Numbered from the stretch's first letter, positions 12,698 to 24,380 are shown. The stretch: DNA of 64,000 nt from Pelodera strongyloides (GCA_036852015.1 JAANDG010000592.1:25234-89233), one strand, 5' to 3'. Notes: a model not told the origin generated them from the letters alone. Numbers and translations: made by a program.

Positions 12698-12780
12698 ACC
12701 TCGTTTCGACCCCCTGTCGCAGACGAGGATTTTTGATCAGGGCGGGGGTGCTCGTCAGTGCGACACCCTGATCAAAAGGT
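12698..12780 (-). ncRNA. hammerhead-like structured sequence in Penelope-like 3' region
   Basis: Read on the minus strand: CTGACGAG, later GTCGAAAC followed by GAGG. These resemble the CUGANGA and GAAA cores of hammerhead ribozymes. A CCTCG/CGAGG pair and a GTCGCA/TGCGAC pair could act as helices, and TTTTGATCAGGG (12731-12742) pairs perfectly with CCCTGATCAAAA (12766-12777). The order of strands is not that of a standard hammerhead; the proposed helices would cross. Likely a conserved structured 3' end of the retroelement; catalysis is unproven. Confidence 0.4.
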
Positions 12781-12971
12781 GATAATAAAAAATAAATTAG
12801 TAAAATTTGACGAACTGTGGTAAACCAAGAATGGAAAGAGGTGATTGTATGAGTAGTAAAGGTGCTATACATATCTAGGGTAATGTACTATCATGCGATG
12901 CGCTGCGTCGCGTTAACAGTGACCTTCCTTATGATTAGGATACCATGGGTATGCGTGCATGTCCCTTATGC

Positions 12972-15771
12972 TTATGGGGAAGAATTGATTGCCAAATTAG
13001 ACCGCACCCATTCAGAGAGAGATTTAGAGGAAGACCTGTATTTGTGCGGTATAATGGGATAAACATTAAAACTCTTTATGTACATGTTGATAACAACATC
13101 ATTTGGGTAGCCGTTCTTAATCAGTTTATCATAAAATTCAATAATTTTAGATTTAAAAAGGGATAAGGTCGATGTACAACGGCTAATTCGTAGAGTTTCG
13201 CCGATTATGCAATTGTGCCTAATTGAAATGCAAAGTTTTGTATCATATATTGGAAACCTATTTACTTCAAACGAATAGTCATCTGTTTTATTGTATAGGT
13301 TTATTATCCAGTTCTGTTGCTTGTTAAGGTACAAGTCAAGAAATGCTGCTTCTTTATCTGCTTGATTAGCCTGTTCCAAAGTTAAACAGTTAGGGTATAT
13401 TTCTTGTAGTTTAACTGGTATGTTGTGATGAGTATACATGATTAAAATGTCATCCATATACCGATAAATTTTGGCATTACGGCTTAAATACATATTAGCA
13501 GAATTTTTAAGGTACTTGAATTCTAGCATTGAAAGTGTTAGGTCTGCAAGTAAAGGTGACGCATTTCCACCTTGTGGAACGCCTTTTATTTGATGAAAAA
13601 CAATGTTTTTGAATATGAGAAAGCTATTTTTAATCAAATAAGAGATTATCTGTTTTATTTCTAGTTTAGAATAAGTGTTATTTGTTGCTTTATCCGTATA
13701 ATAGCAAGCTTTATAACCAACATTGAGAAACTCACGCCCCGAGTTTTTAAAGCAAATATCTATCAGTTCGAAAATATTAGTAATAATAGTCGCATGTGGG
13801 AGATTTGTGAAAAGACTGGCAAAATCAAAGGTCTTTACCTTATCGTACTTGTTGATTTCAGATCCATTAGTGATAATTAGTGAGTTGTCAATAGAAAAGT
13901 GAGTGTATGTGTTTGATGACCAATTGCAAGAAGCGGTTACAATAGTTTTTAAAATGAGATTTTAGATGTTTTAGTACTTTTTGAATTAGAATCGATAATT
14001 GCTTCAAACTACTGTGCTTAGCAGCAGTAATAAACCTCATTTTTATGATTTCCTTATGCAATTTTGGAATTGCGTAAATATTAGGGAGAAGCAAGTCTTC
14101 ATCCTCTACTTTAGTTTTAAACAAGGATGAAAACGCCTTGTGATCATTTATAATGGTGCCTATGGATCGTGTATTATAAGGGGAATACGTATCATTACCA
14201 ATAGTGGTGCCATTGATATTTCCTAGTTCTTTGTCCAAAAACATTTTATATAATCGTGGACAAGTAAAACAGAAATTACTAGGAGCCTTGTCAACACAAG
14301 TAATTACGAATTGTTTTCTGATTTTTGCAATTTCGTCATGGTTGACAGAAGATTCTGTACGACTACTTTCGAAGGTCATGAAATCATCCATATTTAAAGG
14401 AAACCTTGTAATTAATCTATGCTTGTTACAATATTTTTCTAATTTAACGTGCATATCTTCTTTTAAACATACAAGTAATCTTTGTAGCATATTACTAGTG
14501 AATACTTCACGGTATTTGGTACCTTTTTTGAACACTTTCGTGGCATTTGGAAATTTAACTGAAAAGATATCCGAATTACCAGATATAATATGCAGAGTAT
14601 TGTCCAAACTGATCTTTTCTTTATTAGTACACAATTGCAAATACTCGTTACAGTGACACTGATCAGCAATTTCCTTATTTGTAGTATGGTCTTTATAATT
14701 GAACAACTTGGGACCATTAGGGACATTGTATTTATAATAAAAACGAATAAATGGGCGTTTTTGTACATTGATATTGTTATTATGGAAATGTTCCTTAATG
14801 CGCTTTTTGATGAAATATTGCAAATTGGGCGATTTTTTGTCATCATAGAAAGGAATGTATAGAGTGAAGTCAGGTTGCCTTGGTTTAGTGGTTGGTTTGG
14901 AATTTCGACTGGGTATAGTCATTTTACCGCACAACGCTTCAATATTTTTTCTTTGTAAATGTGACAGGCCATTTTCGTAATATTCTCGCAACAAGAATCT
15001 CTTTGTTGATTTACGCAATGAAAAATTATAAATGGAAAGTTTGTCGTATGATGTTAGAACAGATAAATCAAGCTCATTAACCGGGGTTTTATTGATTCCG
15101 CGTCTTTTTCTTGGACCACGAATCTTATATGGTCGAGTGACCTTTAGGGACCAATATGGCAGATTAGAATTACCTAGACCTGATTTGGCACGATCGCTTA
15201 TAATGCCATATCCTTTAATTTGATCGTTCAGACCATACGGAAAAGCACTGTTCAGAAGTTTTATCCAGAAAAGTTCTTTATCTTTTCTAAGTACATCATT
15301 TTTGTTTTCTTCTAGTGTGTCCAGTAGATGAAGCGTGAAAACCTTAGTATCTACGCCAGATTGACATTCAGAAAAGTGTCGGTACAGTATAGTATCTTTA
15401 GAATTTTTCTTAAAGTGAACTCTATGCTGTACCAAACGAGCTTTCACAGAACGTTTTGTCTCTCCGACATACTGTATTCCACATTTTCCACATGTAATAC
15501 AATATATGACTCCTTTACTAGAACAGTTAGAAGATGAAGTGGCATATAGACTAGAAAAATATTTCGTCGAGCTACTGCGTATAACGTGTTCAAATGAAAT
15601 GTTAGGACATAATTTGCATCTGTTACTTCTACAAGGGACGCCAAACTCTTGAGTACCTTGCAGAGAGGTAATGTAAGTTTTCGGGCAAAGCTTGGTTGAA
15701 CTTAATGAATTACAAAGAAAATATTCATTTGGGGTATTCGTAGGGCATACAATTTTCCTCTTTCCGCCGCC
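12972..15771 (-). mobile_element. Penelope-like retroelement ORF with N-terminal GIY-YIG (Naiad type), frameshifted
   Basis: Encodes an endonuclease and reverse transcriptase for retrotransposition. The first segment (15771-13888) is open for about 627 codons. It carries a Cys-rich zone with CKLC, then GIY-YIG signatures (VIYC at 15499-15510, QYVGET ending near 15463), then a linker with the CHC motif near 14650-14664, then RT N-terminal motifs. The second segment, in another frame (about 13960-12972), carries KTFDFASLFTNLPH, GVPQGG and the catalytic YMDD (about 13448-13459). The frames switch within an A/T homopolymer near 13945-13956, so the copy is broken or the base count there is wrong. 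Canonical Penelope elements have the endonuclease C-terminal; N-terminal GIY-YIG plus a CxC linker defines the permuted Naiad/Chlamys group. No start Met is assigned; a TAG precedes 15771 in frame. No in-frame TGA suggestive of selenocysteine was noticed before 13888. Confidence 0.85.
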
Positions 15772-16450
15772 CTAGGCTTTAGAGGTAAGGTGTAACAGGG
15801 AGCACTTCGGTCCAACCTAAGGACCCCGTGGTGGTTACGAGACTAAAAAGCCTCTACCACGTTGTCGCTAGGGCTCCTCAGGGACCATGGTGAGCTCCCA
15901 ATACAACACCATTCAACCGCCTAGGTCCCTATCAGAGATGAGAATTGACCAGTTTAAGATGATTAATATAGTATGAATGTAATTTCTGCCCCCATTATAG
16001 CGACCAGGAGACCAAAATAATGAAAGTGAATAGCATAGTCTGACATTATAGCCTCCTACAATCATAATAATCCGAAATGAAAGGCCTTGAAAGTAAAGAA
16101 TTGGACAATCACATCATACTGAGATGTTGTTATGTAATAGTAGGTAGATAATGATAAAAATAAGATGTATAATGTAATTGTAATGGCAATAATTTTGAAT
16201 CTTAAAGGTAGACTAGAATATGGTGACATAATAAACTTATGATCATTCTAAATAGTTAATTGCAAATGTTGACGAAGAACTATTGTCTGCTACTATAGTA
16301 GTAACAGTAGGTTGAGGCCCGAAAACCCAAAAAAATTATATAAGCTCAAGAAATTATGACGAATGACATATATAGAGTAATGTAACTGTATATATATTTA
16401 GTGTTATGTATGGAGTGTAAGTTCTGGCCTAACCATGGTCTAATGTTGTT
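15772..16450. other. AT-rich flank, probable 5' region of the Penelope-like element
   Basis: No coding sense. It lies between the endonuclease-RT frame and a CT microsatellite. I found no copy of this stretch on the 3' side, so the pseudo-LTR arrangement typical of the group is not visible here. Confidence 0.4.
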
Positions 16451-16454
16451 ATGT

Positions 16455-16522
16455 TAATATCTCTCTTTCTCTCTCTCTCTCTCTCTCCCGAAGAAACTCC
16501 TCTCTTCTCTCTCATTCTCTCT

Positions 16523-16566
<44 letters not shown>

Positions 16567-16567
16567 T

Positions 16568-16598
<31 letters not shown>

Positions 16599-16755
16599 CT
16601 CACTCTCTCTCACTCTCGTTGATGAATCCCGAGCTTTTTCCGGGAAACTTTGCATTTCCGAGCTTTTTCAGCCTATTTTCCGAGTATTCTCCGACAAGAT
16701 GCTCGGGCCGAGCTCGGAAAATTTGAGGTTTCTCTCTCTCTCTCTCTCTCGGGCT
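16455..16755. repeat. CT microsatellite tracts
   Basis: Interrupted CT/CTTT runs with a central island (16620-16720) that repeats the word GAGCTTTTTC. Source of spurious Leu/Ser-rich reading frames. Confidence 0.93.
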
Positions 16756-16885
16756 TCTACAGCAAAAAGAAGAGAACACAAGGTCGTGTTGATTTGGTCA
16801 TAATGTTGAGGAATTTGACAAAACAATAATAAGGTACTGACAATGGGATACCGTTCTTGTCAAAATATCTTCCATAGTGCCGCAT

Positions 16886-16918
16886 CTTAAGCCTAAGCCT
16901 AAGCCTGAGCCTAAGCCG
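16886..16918. repeat. interstitial GCCTAA repeats
   Basis: About five near-perfect units (CTTAAGCCTAAGCCTAAGCC...), the complement of TTAGGC. Abuts the left end of the MITE at 16917. Similar arrays lie at 19491-19526 and, degenerate, at 29827-29851. Confidence 0.8.
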
Positions 16919-17045
16919 GCCAAATTCACCATTCCGATTCCCTCGGGGAAATATTCCCCAGGGACAGAAAAAAGCATTTAGTGTGGGACATGCAGAGAAA
17001 AAGACGGAGAATTCCTCACTTGGAATTGGGTGGTGAATAAATGAC
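16917..17045. mobile_element. MITE, AGGCC-type (CCATATTCACC relative)
   Basis: CCAAATTCACCATTCCGATTC at the left and GGTGGTGAATAAATGACCT at the right, with internal TCCCTCGGGGAAATATTCCC and CAGAGAAAAAGACGG. Same family as 43136 and 60441. Length about 129 bp; termini partly decayed. Confidence 0.7.
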
Positions 17046-17314
17046 CTCTGCTGGTGTGGAGTCCTGTTGACGCTAAAAAGATGCCGTAGTTCGTTCTTAT
17101 ACGAGCTTACACTAAAACTCAACGTCGAACGCGTAGTGCGTAAAATGTTTTAGACCATCTGTCATCTGCAGCTTTACGCGACGGGAAGTTATTTCTACTA
17201 GCTATGGATTTGTCTACCCTACGAGGGGTAATTTCCGCCATTATGCGATTTTGTATTCATCAGAGCCTTCCTGCTAAACGTTGAGACAACTCTGGTCAAT
17301 CTACCTCGCTGTTT

Positions 17315-17331
17315 CTTCTTCCTTCCTTCCT

Positions 17332-17373
<42 letters not shown>

Positions 17374-17455
17374 CTCTTATCTCCCTCTCTTGCTTTCTCT
17401 CTCTCTCTCCCCCCCCTCTCTCTCTTTCTTTCCCTCCCTCTCTTGCTTTCTCTCT
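17315..17455. repeat. CT-rich microsatellite
   Basis: Interrupted CT and CCCT runs. 17456-17843 after it shows no gene. Confidence 0.9.
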
Positions 17456-18147
17456 AGTGGTTGTTACTGTTACCCTTTTACTACTGCGAGTGAGTTTCTA
17501 CATTTCATAACTATAATGTTATGGATAATTAAACAACAATTATTTTAGGAATGTGTCCTCCGTTTCTAGTTGCTCATTCAGGCAAAAACAAGCAATTGTG
17601 TCATGTGCCCGACAATCTTTTTCTTATTTTTCGTTTGTTCTTCATTTGTCAATGCACGCGATTAGAACGCGATTCGACCGCGGCACGCAATCAGATAGTT
17701 AATGACTCCAAAGAGGGAGGGCGTGCATGGCTGGAATTTGGAATGTTTATTTAGAGTTGTATATTCTCGGTCCGTATATATTGTCTCGCTATCTCTCTAC
17801 ATCGTAACATCGTTTCCCAAGTTTAGGTCTTAGTTCTTCTTATTCTACGTTCCTGGGTGCGCAGCGCACCCGCTACCCAGCCGCGCAAATTGGAGTGCAC
17901 GCGTAGCCAGCCGCGCATATTGGAGTGCGGGCGTAGCCAGCCGCGTACCGCGCAGAGGGGCCCCGGCCAGCCGCGTAGTTTGCAAACTACGCGGCTGGGT
18001 GCGCGGTGCCTCGGGGATCCGGTCCTCAACCGCGCAGCGCACCCCCAGCCAACCGCGCAGGGGGCCCCCAGCCAACCGCGCACCCAGCCGCGCAATTTCG
18101 ACTATATCGCTGTCACCACCCAATGTTTCTTTTCTATTATCAGACAT

Positions 18148-18229
18148 GCGATTTATGGCCGAGTGGTCTAAGGCGCTGGCTCCAGAACATAATTAGTGAA
18201 TTTCGTAGGTTCGATTCCTACTCGGTGCA
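18148..18229 (+). tRNA. tRNA-like sequence (Leu-type shape), probably degenerate
   Basis: TGGCCGAGTGGTCTAAGG is a good D-arm/A-box, and GTAGGTTCGATTCCTAC is a perfect T-arm with B-box. The 82-nt length fits a class II (long variable arm) tRNA. The 5' acceptor (GCGATTT) pairs poorly with the 3' side (TCGGTGC), and the anticodon arm does not fold well, so no anticodon is assigned. Pol III promoter elements appear intact, so it may still be transcribed or serve as the head of a SINE. Confidence 0.45.
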
Positions 18230-18532
18230 CTTGTTTTGCGGATGTGGTCTGTCTTTTTATTTTTTGCCTTGGAGGGCTAACCGCGCAGGGGGGCACCGGC
18301 CAACCGCGCAGGGGGGCACCGGCCAGCCGCGTAGGGGGGCACCGGCCAGCCGCTAGGGGGGCAAAAAGAAGGGGCGAGCGCCCCTGGCTGGGGGTGCGCT
18401 GCGCGGTTGGAGACCAGAGTTTAAAAATCCTACTTTTGTGTCCTTACCTCCTTTCAAAAGATCTCATTTGTTTGTCAAACATTTTACTCTGTGTTGGCTT
18501 CTCTGGTCTCCGCAAAACATCCGCAAAACAAG

Positions 18533-18614
18533 TGCACCGAGTAGGAATCGAACCTACGAAATTCGCTAATTATGTTCTGGAGCCAGCGCCTTAGACCACT
18601 CGGCCATAAATCGC
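18533..18614 (-). tRNA. tRNA-like sequence, inverted partner
   Basis: The reverse-complement copy of the sequence at 18148-18229, same 82-nt length, differing by about one base. It has the same good D-arm and T-arm and the same poor acceptor pairing, so both copies inherited the defect from one ancestor. Confidence 0.45.
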
Positions 18615-18964
18615 ATGTCTGATAGTAGAAAAGAAACATTGGGTGGTGACAGCGATATAGTCGAAATTGCGCGGCTGGGTGCGCGGTTGGCTGGGGGCCC
18701 CCTACGCGGTTGTCTGGGGGTGCGCTGCGCGGTTGAGAACCGGATCCCCGAGGCACCGCGCACCCAGCCGCGTAGTTTGCAAACTACGCGGCTCGCCGGG
18801 GCCCCTCTGCGCGGTACGCGGCTGGCTACGCCCGCACTCCAATATGCGCGGCTGGCTACGCGTGCACTCGAATTTGCGCGGCTGGGTACGCGGTGCGCTG
18901 CGCACCCAGGAACGTAGTCCTGTGCGCATCTCCCTGATGTAAGAAATTATTATTATTTCATTTA

Positions 18965-19107
18965 GTTTTTGTAGCGCATCGTGGACAACTGAATTCTTAC
19001 GTATTTGCTCGAATTTGCTCGAAGATTTTTTATTCTAATTTGTGCTCATTTGCATAAGCCGCAGAAGAATTCTGGTGTGCTCGATGCGTTTCAAAAACCG
19101 CCCAGTG
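18965..19107. mobile_element. truncated family A MITE
   Basis: Starts within the left terminus (TTTTTGTAGCGCATCGTGG) and ends CGATGCGTTTCAAAAACCGCCC; both TTAA ends are missing. Confidence 0.6.
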
Positions 19108-19490
19108 TCAGTATTTACATTGCGGATTCCGAGTAATGCCTACATACAGCCATGACAGAAAAAAGCCGCCGAAGCACTTATATACGTGTAAAACCACCGA
19201 TCTAAAAGTAAGCAACATGTGCACGCTAGCCACGCGCCACCGATTTTTTTTTATGTTGGACAGATGAAGAGCGTTGTTTGAGAATGAGCCATATGGCGGT
19301 TATGCTTTCGGAACTTTTTTTTAGTATTTTACTTATGAATTACATCTATTGTCTGACTCGGGACAGTTCGACCGAACCCTCAGAAATCTTTGCCTCTAGA
19401 TCTAAGGCTTCTGCTTCGAGTTTTTATAACTGGTGCAACTCCGGCCGAGTTGTAGATAGCTGAGAAACTTGACAACTGGGCCTTTATGAG

Positions 19491-19526
19491 CTTAGGCTTA
19501 GGCTTAGGCTTAGGCTTAGGCTTAAG
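19491..19526. repeat. interstitial TTAGGC array
   Basis: Six CTTAGG units in tandem, identical to the nematode telomere unit in one phase. Too short to be a telomere; may be a repair scar or a chance hexamer expansion. Confidence 0.85.
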
Positions 19527-20650
19527 ATTTCTTAACATCAATGTGGACTGCATAGCCCATGACACATAGCGGACAACTTTTGAAGGTTGTTACAGCTGTA
19601 CCATGAGAAAAAACCCAGCGTATGACCAGCGATATTTATTTCTGAGCATCAAATACGCTTTCTATATCTAGACATTAGAAACTAATGTTCACTAATTTCC
19701 TTCAATTTAGACATTCTCACGGTTTCGCTTATTTCACGAATTTGATTAGAACAATCTGATTATAACAGTGCATACGTCTTTTGTCTGACCGCATCCATTT
19801 CGAAAGTCTGGGCGGTAATTCAATTTTCGCGCCAAAATATCCGGATTTTCAGGGTTCTGGTACTTTTTTGGGACCGTAGGGACAGTCCTGTGGAGCCCTT
19901 TTCTCTACGCATAATTATTACGTTGTGTATTGATCTAATGATCTCTCCACTTACTTTCTAATTATAAGTACTAGCTTTCCAAAGCTTTCTCGCTCCTTCT
20001 CTCTTTTTTATCTCTCTACCTCACACACTCTCTCTCTCTCACTACTCTCTCTATCTCACTCTCCCTCTCACCCCCTTCCTCTCACTCTTTAATAAAAATG
20101 TGTACAATTTTATACTCTATCCGCAAGTTCTGTATATTATTTATATTGCATATATATTGCACAATAAGCAATTGCTAGCAAGAAACGCCAAATTGACTCA
20201 AAATTGCACCCAAAACTGCTGACGAGTAAATTACGCTATCGCGTAAATAGGGCGTAGTAGGGGTTGGCTTTTTGCCGCGGGTTGTCCACAGATAATAATA
20301 TTTGGGTGATACAAGCTGGGGCAATGATAGATATTTTTCATCTCTCTCCCTCCCTCTCTATTCCTCTCTCTCTTCCCCTGTCGTTTCCTCTCCCTCTTGC
20401 GCCCCCCACCCCCCCTCTCTCTATGATCCATTTTTGTTGCAAGAATATAAGTCAGCTTTTTATGAGGCCACGAATAACACATTTTTATTATGTTCCCTAT
20501 CCTTTTTAGATGTATATCACTGATTGGAAGCTATGATTAAAATAAGGGGTATTTCAAAATATACTCTTTCTTTTATTTGCGGGAAATTTGATTAATTAAC
20601 GGTAGTGAGAGTGCAAAGCGCTGAAGCAGTTCTCAGCGGGTTGAGCTATC
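19527..20650. other. intergenic stretch with CT-rich tracts
   Basis: CT-rich tracts at about 20010-20075 and 20338-20425. No coding sense and no repeat relationship noticed elsewhere in it. Confidence 0.45.
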
Positions 20651-20821
20651 TTAAAGCTGTATAACATCCGATTTCGAAAGCGTATGCTGGACAACTGCAC
20701 TTACATTGTATGCAAATGAACACAGACTAAATACTAGCGCAAAATTGCGCAGTTATTTGCATATGCTGAACGAGAATACAGGGCCCAGCATATTTACAAA
20801 CCGGCTGTTGTAGCGCTTTAA
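20651..20821. mobile_element. TTAA MITE, family B
   Basis: TTAAAGCTGTATAACATCCG at the left and CGGCTGTTGTAGCGCTTTAA at the right, 171 bp. Related to the 24602 copy by the CATAACATCCG block. Confidence 0.7.
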
Positions 20822-22129
20822 ATTTCAAAGTAGAATATTGTATCTACCGTACATTTAGCCCTTAGATCCCACTTGTGGATTAGTTAGAGACGTCGAAACC
20901 CCGGCGACTGTCGCCCTGACTCTGTGTTCTTTTCGTGTGAATTTATATTTGTTTTGGCCACAAATGTCCCACATTGTCCCCTGCTAAAAAGCCAAGAACG
21001 AGAAAAATTATTTATCATTCATAGAAACAATGCTACAGAAAACAATAAAACACTTGGTTTCGTATAGATGTAGTGTATGAATGACGTAAACGCCCCTAAA
21101 AGTGCTGCAAGTGGCTTTTTATGTTTTGTATCTAACTCTGTCGAAGGAAGTGGACCCTTGCAAGGTGAAAGTTTGAAGTTACGCGGCAAAAAAAACTGCG
21201 CCGCAACACGGCGCACCTCGCCCATCCTTCGCCAAACTTTCGCCACGTTCTCGCGAGTTTTGTGGGAACTTGGCGAAGATTGGGCAAAGTCGACATGGTG
21301 CTGGATAGAATTTGGTCTTCGTTCATTTTCCGCGCAGTCTCTCGCACTTGTTTTAGTTCAGATGACTTCGTTTAGAAGGAAGTGAAAAGTATACATACGA
21401 TTTCTGATTTATTTTCAATGGAAACATATCTCGCGTGACATGACTTGTGTACTTCCAACGTACTAGTTCCTTATAGAAACATAGGAAACGAAAAAGTATG
21501 GGCGCATATTTGACACTAAATGTTTCCTAGATGGCGTCAGATTTCGTACTTTTGGCAGTCAGTTCAGTGGTGCGCGTCTTATTTGCTGAAAGGACATTTG
21601 TGGATAAAATTATTAGAAATATACTATACTAATTTACAGTTTTCTATTACTCTCCTCCAATTTCAAGCGATTACGCGCGTGGTTTGCGAAACGACAGCAG
21701 CTACATATTTACCACAACTGGAAGGATCCAAATTGTTACATAAGAATTGTTACATTTTTTTATAGAATATAGTCAACAACCACGCAGACTACCGCTTTAA
21801 ATTCGGCACTTGCTAGGCTCTGCTTTCTATTGTATGCTGCACTGTTGTAGCTTTATCCCGAAATCCAAAACTCTGCAAGGTAGGAAACCTTACAAAATTC
21901 AATGTACTGAGAATTTTCATATTTTTAATGTACTCCTCGTCATTATAATTCCGATAGATGTCCGCAATATAAACATTTTTTTTTTTTGGAACTGAAACAA
22001 AATTAATATTCCACTTTTTTGCAACAGATAACACGTCAGTTATTTGTTCGTAGCTTGGATACGAACCGTGAGGGAATTTTGATTTCTGATCGTTTATTTG
22101 GGGTGTAAGATTAGTTTTTTTAGAATAAT
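20822..22129. other. intergenic stretch
   Basis: A GC-richer patch at about 21130-21330 has overlapping open frames on both strands with words such as TCGCCAAACTTTCGCC, related to the patch near 26290. I read it as repeat-derived. Nothing else recognised. Confidence 0.4.
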
Positions 22130-22305
22130 TTAAAGCGAAATGCCAGCCGGTTTTTGAAACGCATTGCGCACAACTGAATTCTTACATATTTATACCAAAT
22201 TGCTCGAATTTAGCTAGATTTTTTATTCTAATTTATGTTCATTTGCCTTTGCATATACTGCATAAGAGTGCTGATGTACTGTGCGTTTCAAAAACCGGCC
22301 GTTAT
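22130..22305. mobile_element. TTAA MITE, family A
   Basis: TTAAAGCGAAATGCCAGCCGG at the left and GTGCGTTTCAAAAACCGGCC at the right; the last part of the right terminus is lost. Confidence 0.72.
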
Positions 22306-22671
22306 AGGTATAGACTTGCAGAAGTAGTTTTATGTTATAAAGCAAGCTTTCTTCAACTTTAACTTTTGTCTTACGATCCCAGAATACACGTTTTTACATG
22401 ATTATATGAAGTCATTTGGATACAAAACGCATGGGAACTTCATTAGAAAAAAAGCAAAACTCACGAGAAAATTCATATTGCTAGTCGTTGGATTTTCTTT
22501 ATCTTTTTACTATGCAAAGCTACAAAAATATTTCAAATATCAAACATTTTTGAGCTATTTTTATGCTATTCTGACGATATTCCCGTGAATTTTGTAGCTA
22601 AAACGTCTAAGGAACTACATCACCAACGACACAACGTATAAATATAGCCTTTTCATTACATGAGAGTCTGT

Positions 22672-22712
22672 TAAAGCGGTATGAGACGTGGGTTGTGAAA
22701 CATACACTAGGG
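22672..22712. mobile_element. left end of a family C MITE
   Basis: TTAAAGCGGTATGAGACGTGG followed by GTTGTGAAA, matching the terminus of the complete copy at 23140. No right end seen. Confidence 0.5.
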
Positions 22713-23139
22713 ATATTTCTTGAAGACCATTTCCATGTATTATAATATAAAGCAAATATGCCAATTTATATGCCAATTTCTATGAATATCCTATAAGTGT
22801 TCTGAAGATAATTGCTGTCTCGTTGAATTGAGCAGTAATCTAATTGCCCCCAGGAATCTTAATTACACGAATACTAATTAACTAGGTCTCTAGTAATTGC
22901 TATTCTAATTTTGAAGGTCAATGTTCACTAAGTTATTCGGATTTCTCCAAACTTCCTTATTAGTAAGAGAGAAAACGTGTAGTACTCACGTGCGATGGAA
23001 TCCGATACTAATTTAATACTAGACACATCTTTGAAGCTTGCGAATAGCACGAGAAAAAATAGAACCGTGCACTAGTTTACGCTTACTTAAAAAATCAATT
23101 CATTTTAAGTTGCCTTTGCTATTTTATTTGTGTTTTATT

Positions 23140-23283
23140 TTAAAGCGGTATGGCACGTGGTTTGTGAAAGTGTCTGAACAACTGCAGTTTTCGACCGGCC
23201 ACAATTTTTGACACAACATGGAACACGCAGCTGTTCAGCTTGTTTTAACAAACCACGTGCCATTCAGCTTTAAGCATTTTGCG
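23140..23283. mobile_element. TTAA MITE, family C
   Basis: A 144-bp element with TTAAAGCGGTATGGCACGTGG at the left and CCACGTGCCATTCAGCTTTAA at the right, TTAA at both ends. Confidence 0.8.
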
Positions 23284-23510
23284 TTCTGGTTATTTCCGTG
23301 TTTTCTTTTTTTGTATCACAAAAGTTTGCTTTATTATCAGGGATCTATTTGTAAGATCGACCTAGTATGCATACTAATCCACCACCGGGTGGTCCGGCAC
23401 GTGTGCGGATGAAACCGAAAGGTAAGCTAATTACAGTTATAGTATCTTCCCTTATTGTTGATATTTTTAACGCTTATCAGTAGTATCTAGTCTGATGAAC
23501 TCTTGCACCT

Positions 23511-23660
23511 ACTGTAGGCGTAGTCACATCTACCTTATTCTACCGTAGGTCTACCGTAGGCGTAGGCACGTCTACCGTAGCCTATGGTAGGTCTACCGTA
23601 GGCGTAGGCACGTCTACCGTAGGTGTAGGCACGTCTACCGTAGTCTACCGTAGGTCGACC
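23511..23660. repeat. GTCTACCGTAGGCGTAGGCAC minisatellite
   Basis: Several imperfect units of about 21 bp (GTCTACCGTAGGCGTAGGCA). The unit itself contains the inverted words CTACCGTAG, so each copy can fold back. Confidence 0.85.
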
Positions 23661-24289
23661 GAGGTGTAGGAACGGGTTGATCCTTATACATAAATGTTGA
23701 ATGCTAAAGAGAGAAATTAGAAATATTGCAGTTTAATTTCGGCAACTCATCCTTGTGCGTTTTAATTTTTTTGTACTTCTTTTCTTTTTGCGCTCATTTA
23801 ATGTATATTGATTTATGGTGAACAATTTTGCTAATTATGCACAATTATGCTAATTATGCACAAGTATGCTAATTATGTACAATTATGCTAATTCTGCAGT
23901 GACTCCACCCCCTATAATTGTCTAGACAATGTTTCTACGAGGGCGTACTTTTGCATCAAGTTTACATCATTTCTTCCGCTAAATCCAGAATAGAGTTATA
24001 TGCTGCTCATCAGCGCGTATCTAATGTATGTTAAGTAGCGGGAGAGACAACAATAAAAGGGGTACTTCCGAGGGCCATTTGGCCATTAGTAAGTTCCTTC
24101 TTGTAGGGCTTTGCTCTTTATGGCTTGGACCTTAGTGTTAAGGCCAAAGTTACGCACTATTGGTCAAAGACAAAGCCGTGGCTAGCGTGGTTTAAAGCAC
24201 AAACCACTGTCCAGTAATAACTTCCCGGACGTAAATATTGGTAGTAGATCTGGAGCTCTCACTGAATCTTTCTTTCTAGCTCCGACTCT

Positions 24290-24317
24290 CTCTCTCCCTC
24301 TGTGTGTCTCTCTCCTT

Positions 24318-24378
<61 letters not shown>
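24290..24378. repeat. CT microsatellite
   Basis: A near-continuous CT run, the last about 60 bp uninterrupted. Confidence 0.95.

Positions 24379-24380
<2 letters not shown>

Larger units (their letters stand above)
17844..18918. mobile_element. 1.07-kb inverted repeat with GC-rich tandem arms and tRNA-like cores
   Basis: Two arms of about 401 bp (17844-18244 and 18518-18918) are near-perfect reverse complements around a 273-bp centre. Each arm starts CTACGTTCCTGGGTGCGCAG, continues through a degenerate tandem of CAGCCGCG-type units, and ends with an 82-bp tRNA-like sequence. The centre holds more of the GC-rich unit and an AT-rich tract that recurs near 62120-62195. Related GC-rich sequence occurs at 34745-34915. 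No transposase and no clear target duplication were found, so it may be a foldback element or a local inverted duplication. Confidence 0.75.

Noticed and set aside
12698..12780. Canonical hammerhead ribozyme
   Set aside because: The core words are present, but the strand order requires crossing helices, unlike any standard type; kept as hammerhead-like.
14204..14656. 150-codon plus-strand open frame
   Set aside because: It is the antisense shadow of the Penelope-like coding sequence; the minus strand carries the recognisable RT and GIY-YIG motifs.
18148..18229. Functional tRNA gene
   Set aside because: Acceptor strands pair poorly and no proper anticodon loop forms; kept only as tRNA-like.
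17823..18930. Several Arg/Pro-rich open frames around the inverted repeat
   Set aside because: They arise from the GC-rich tandem units and appear symmetrically on both arms and strands.
23511..23660. CRISPR-like regular repeat
   Set aside because: The units are contiguous with no unique spacers, in a eukaryotic context; it is a minisatellite.
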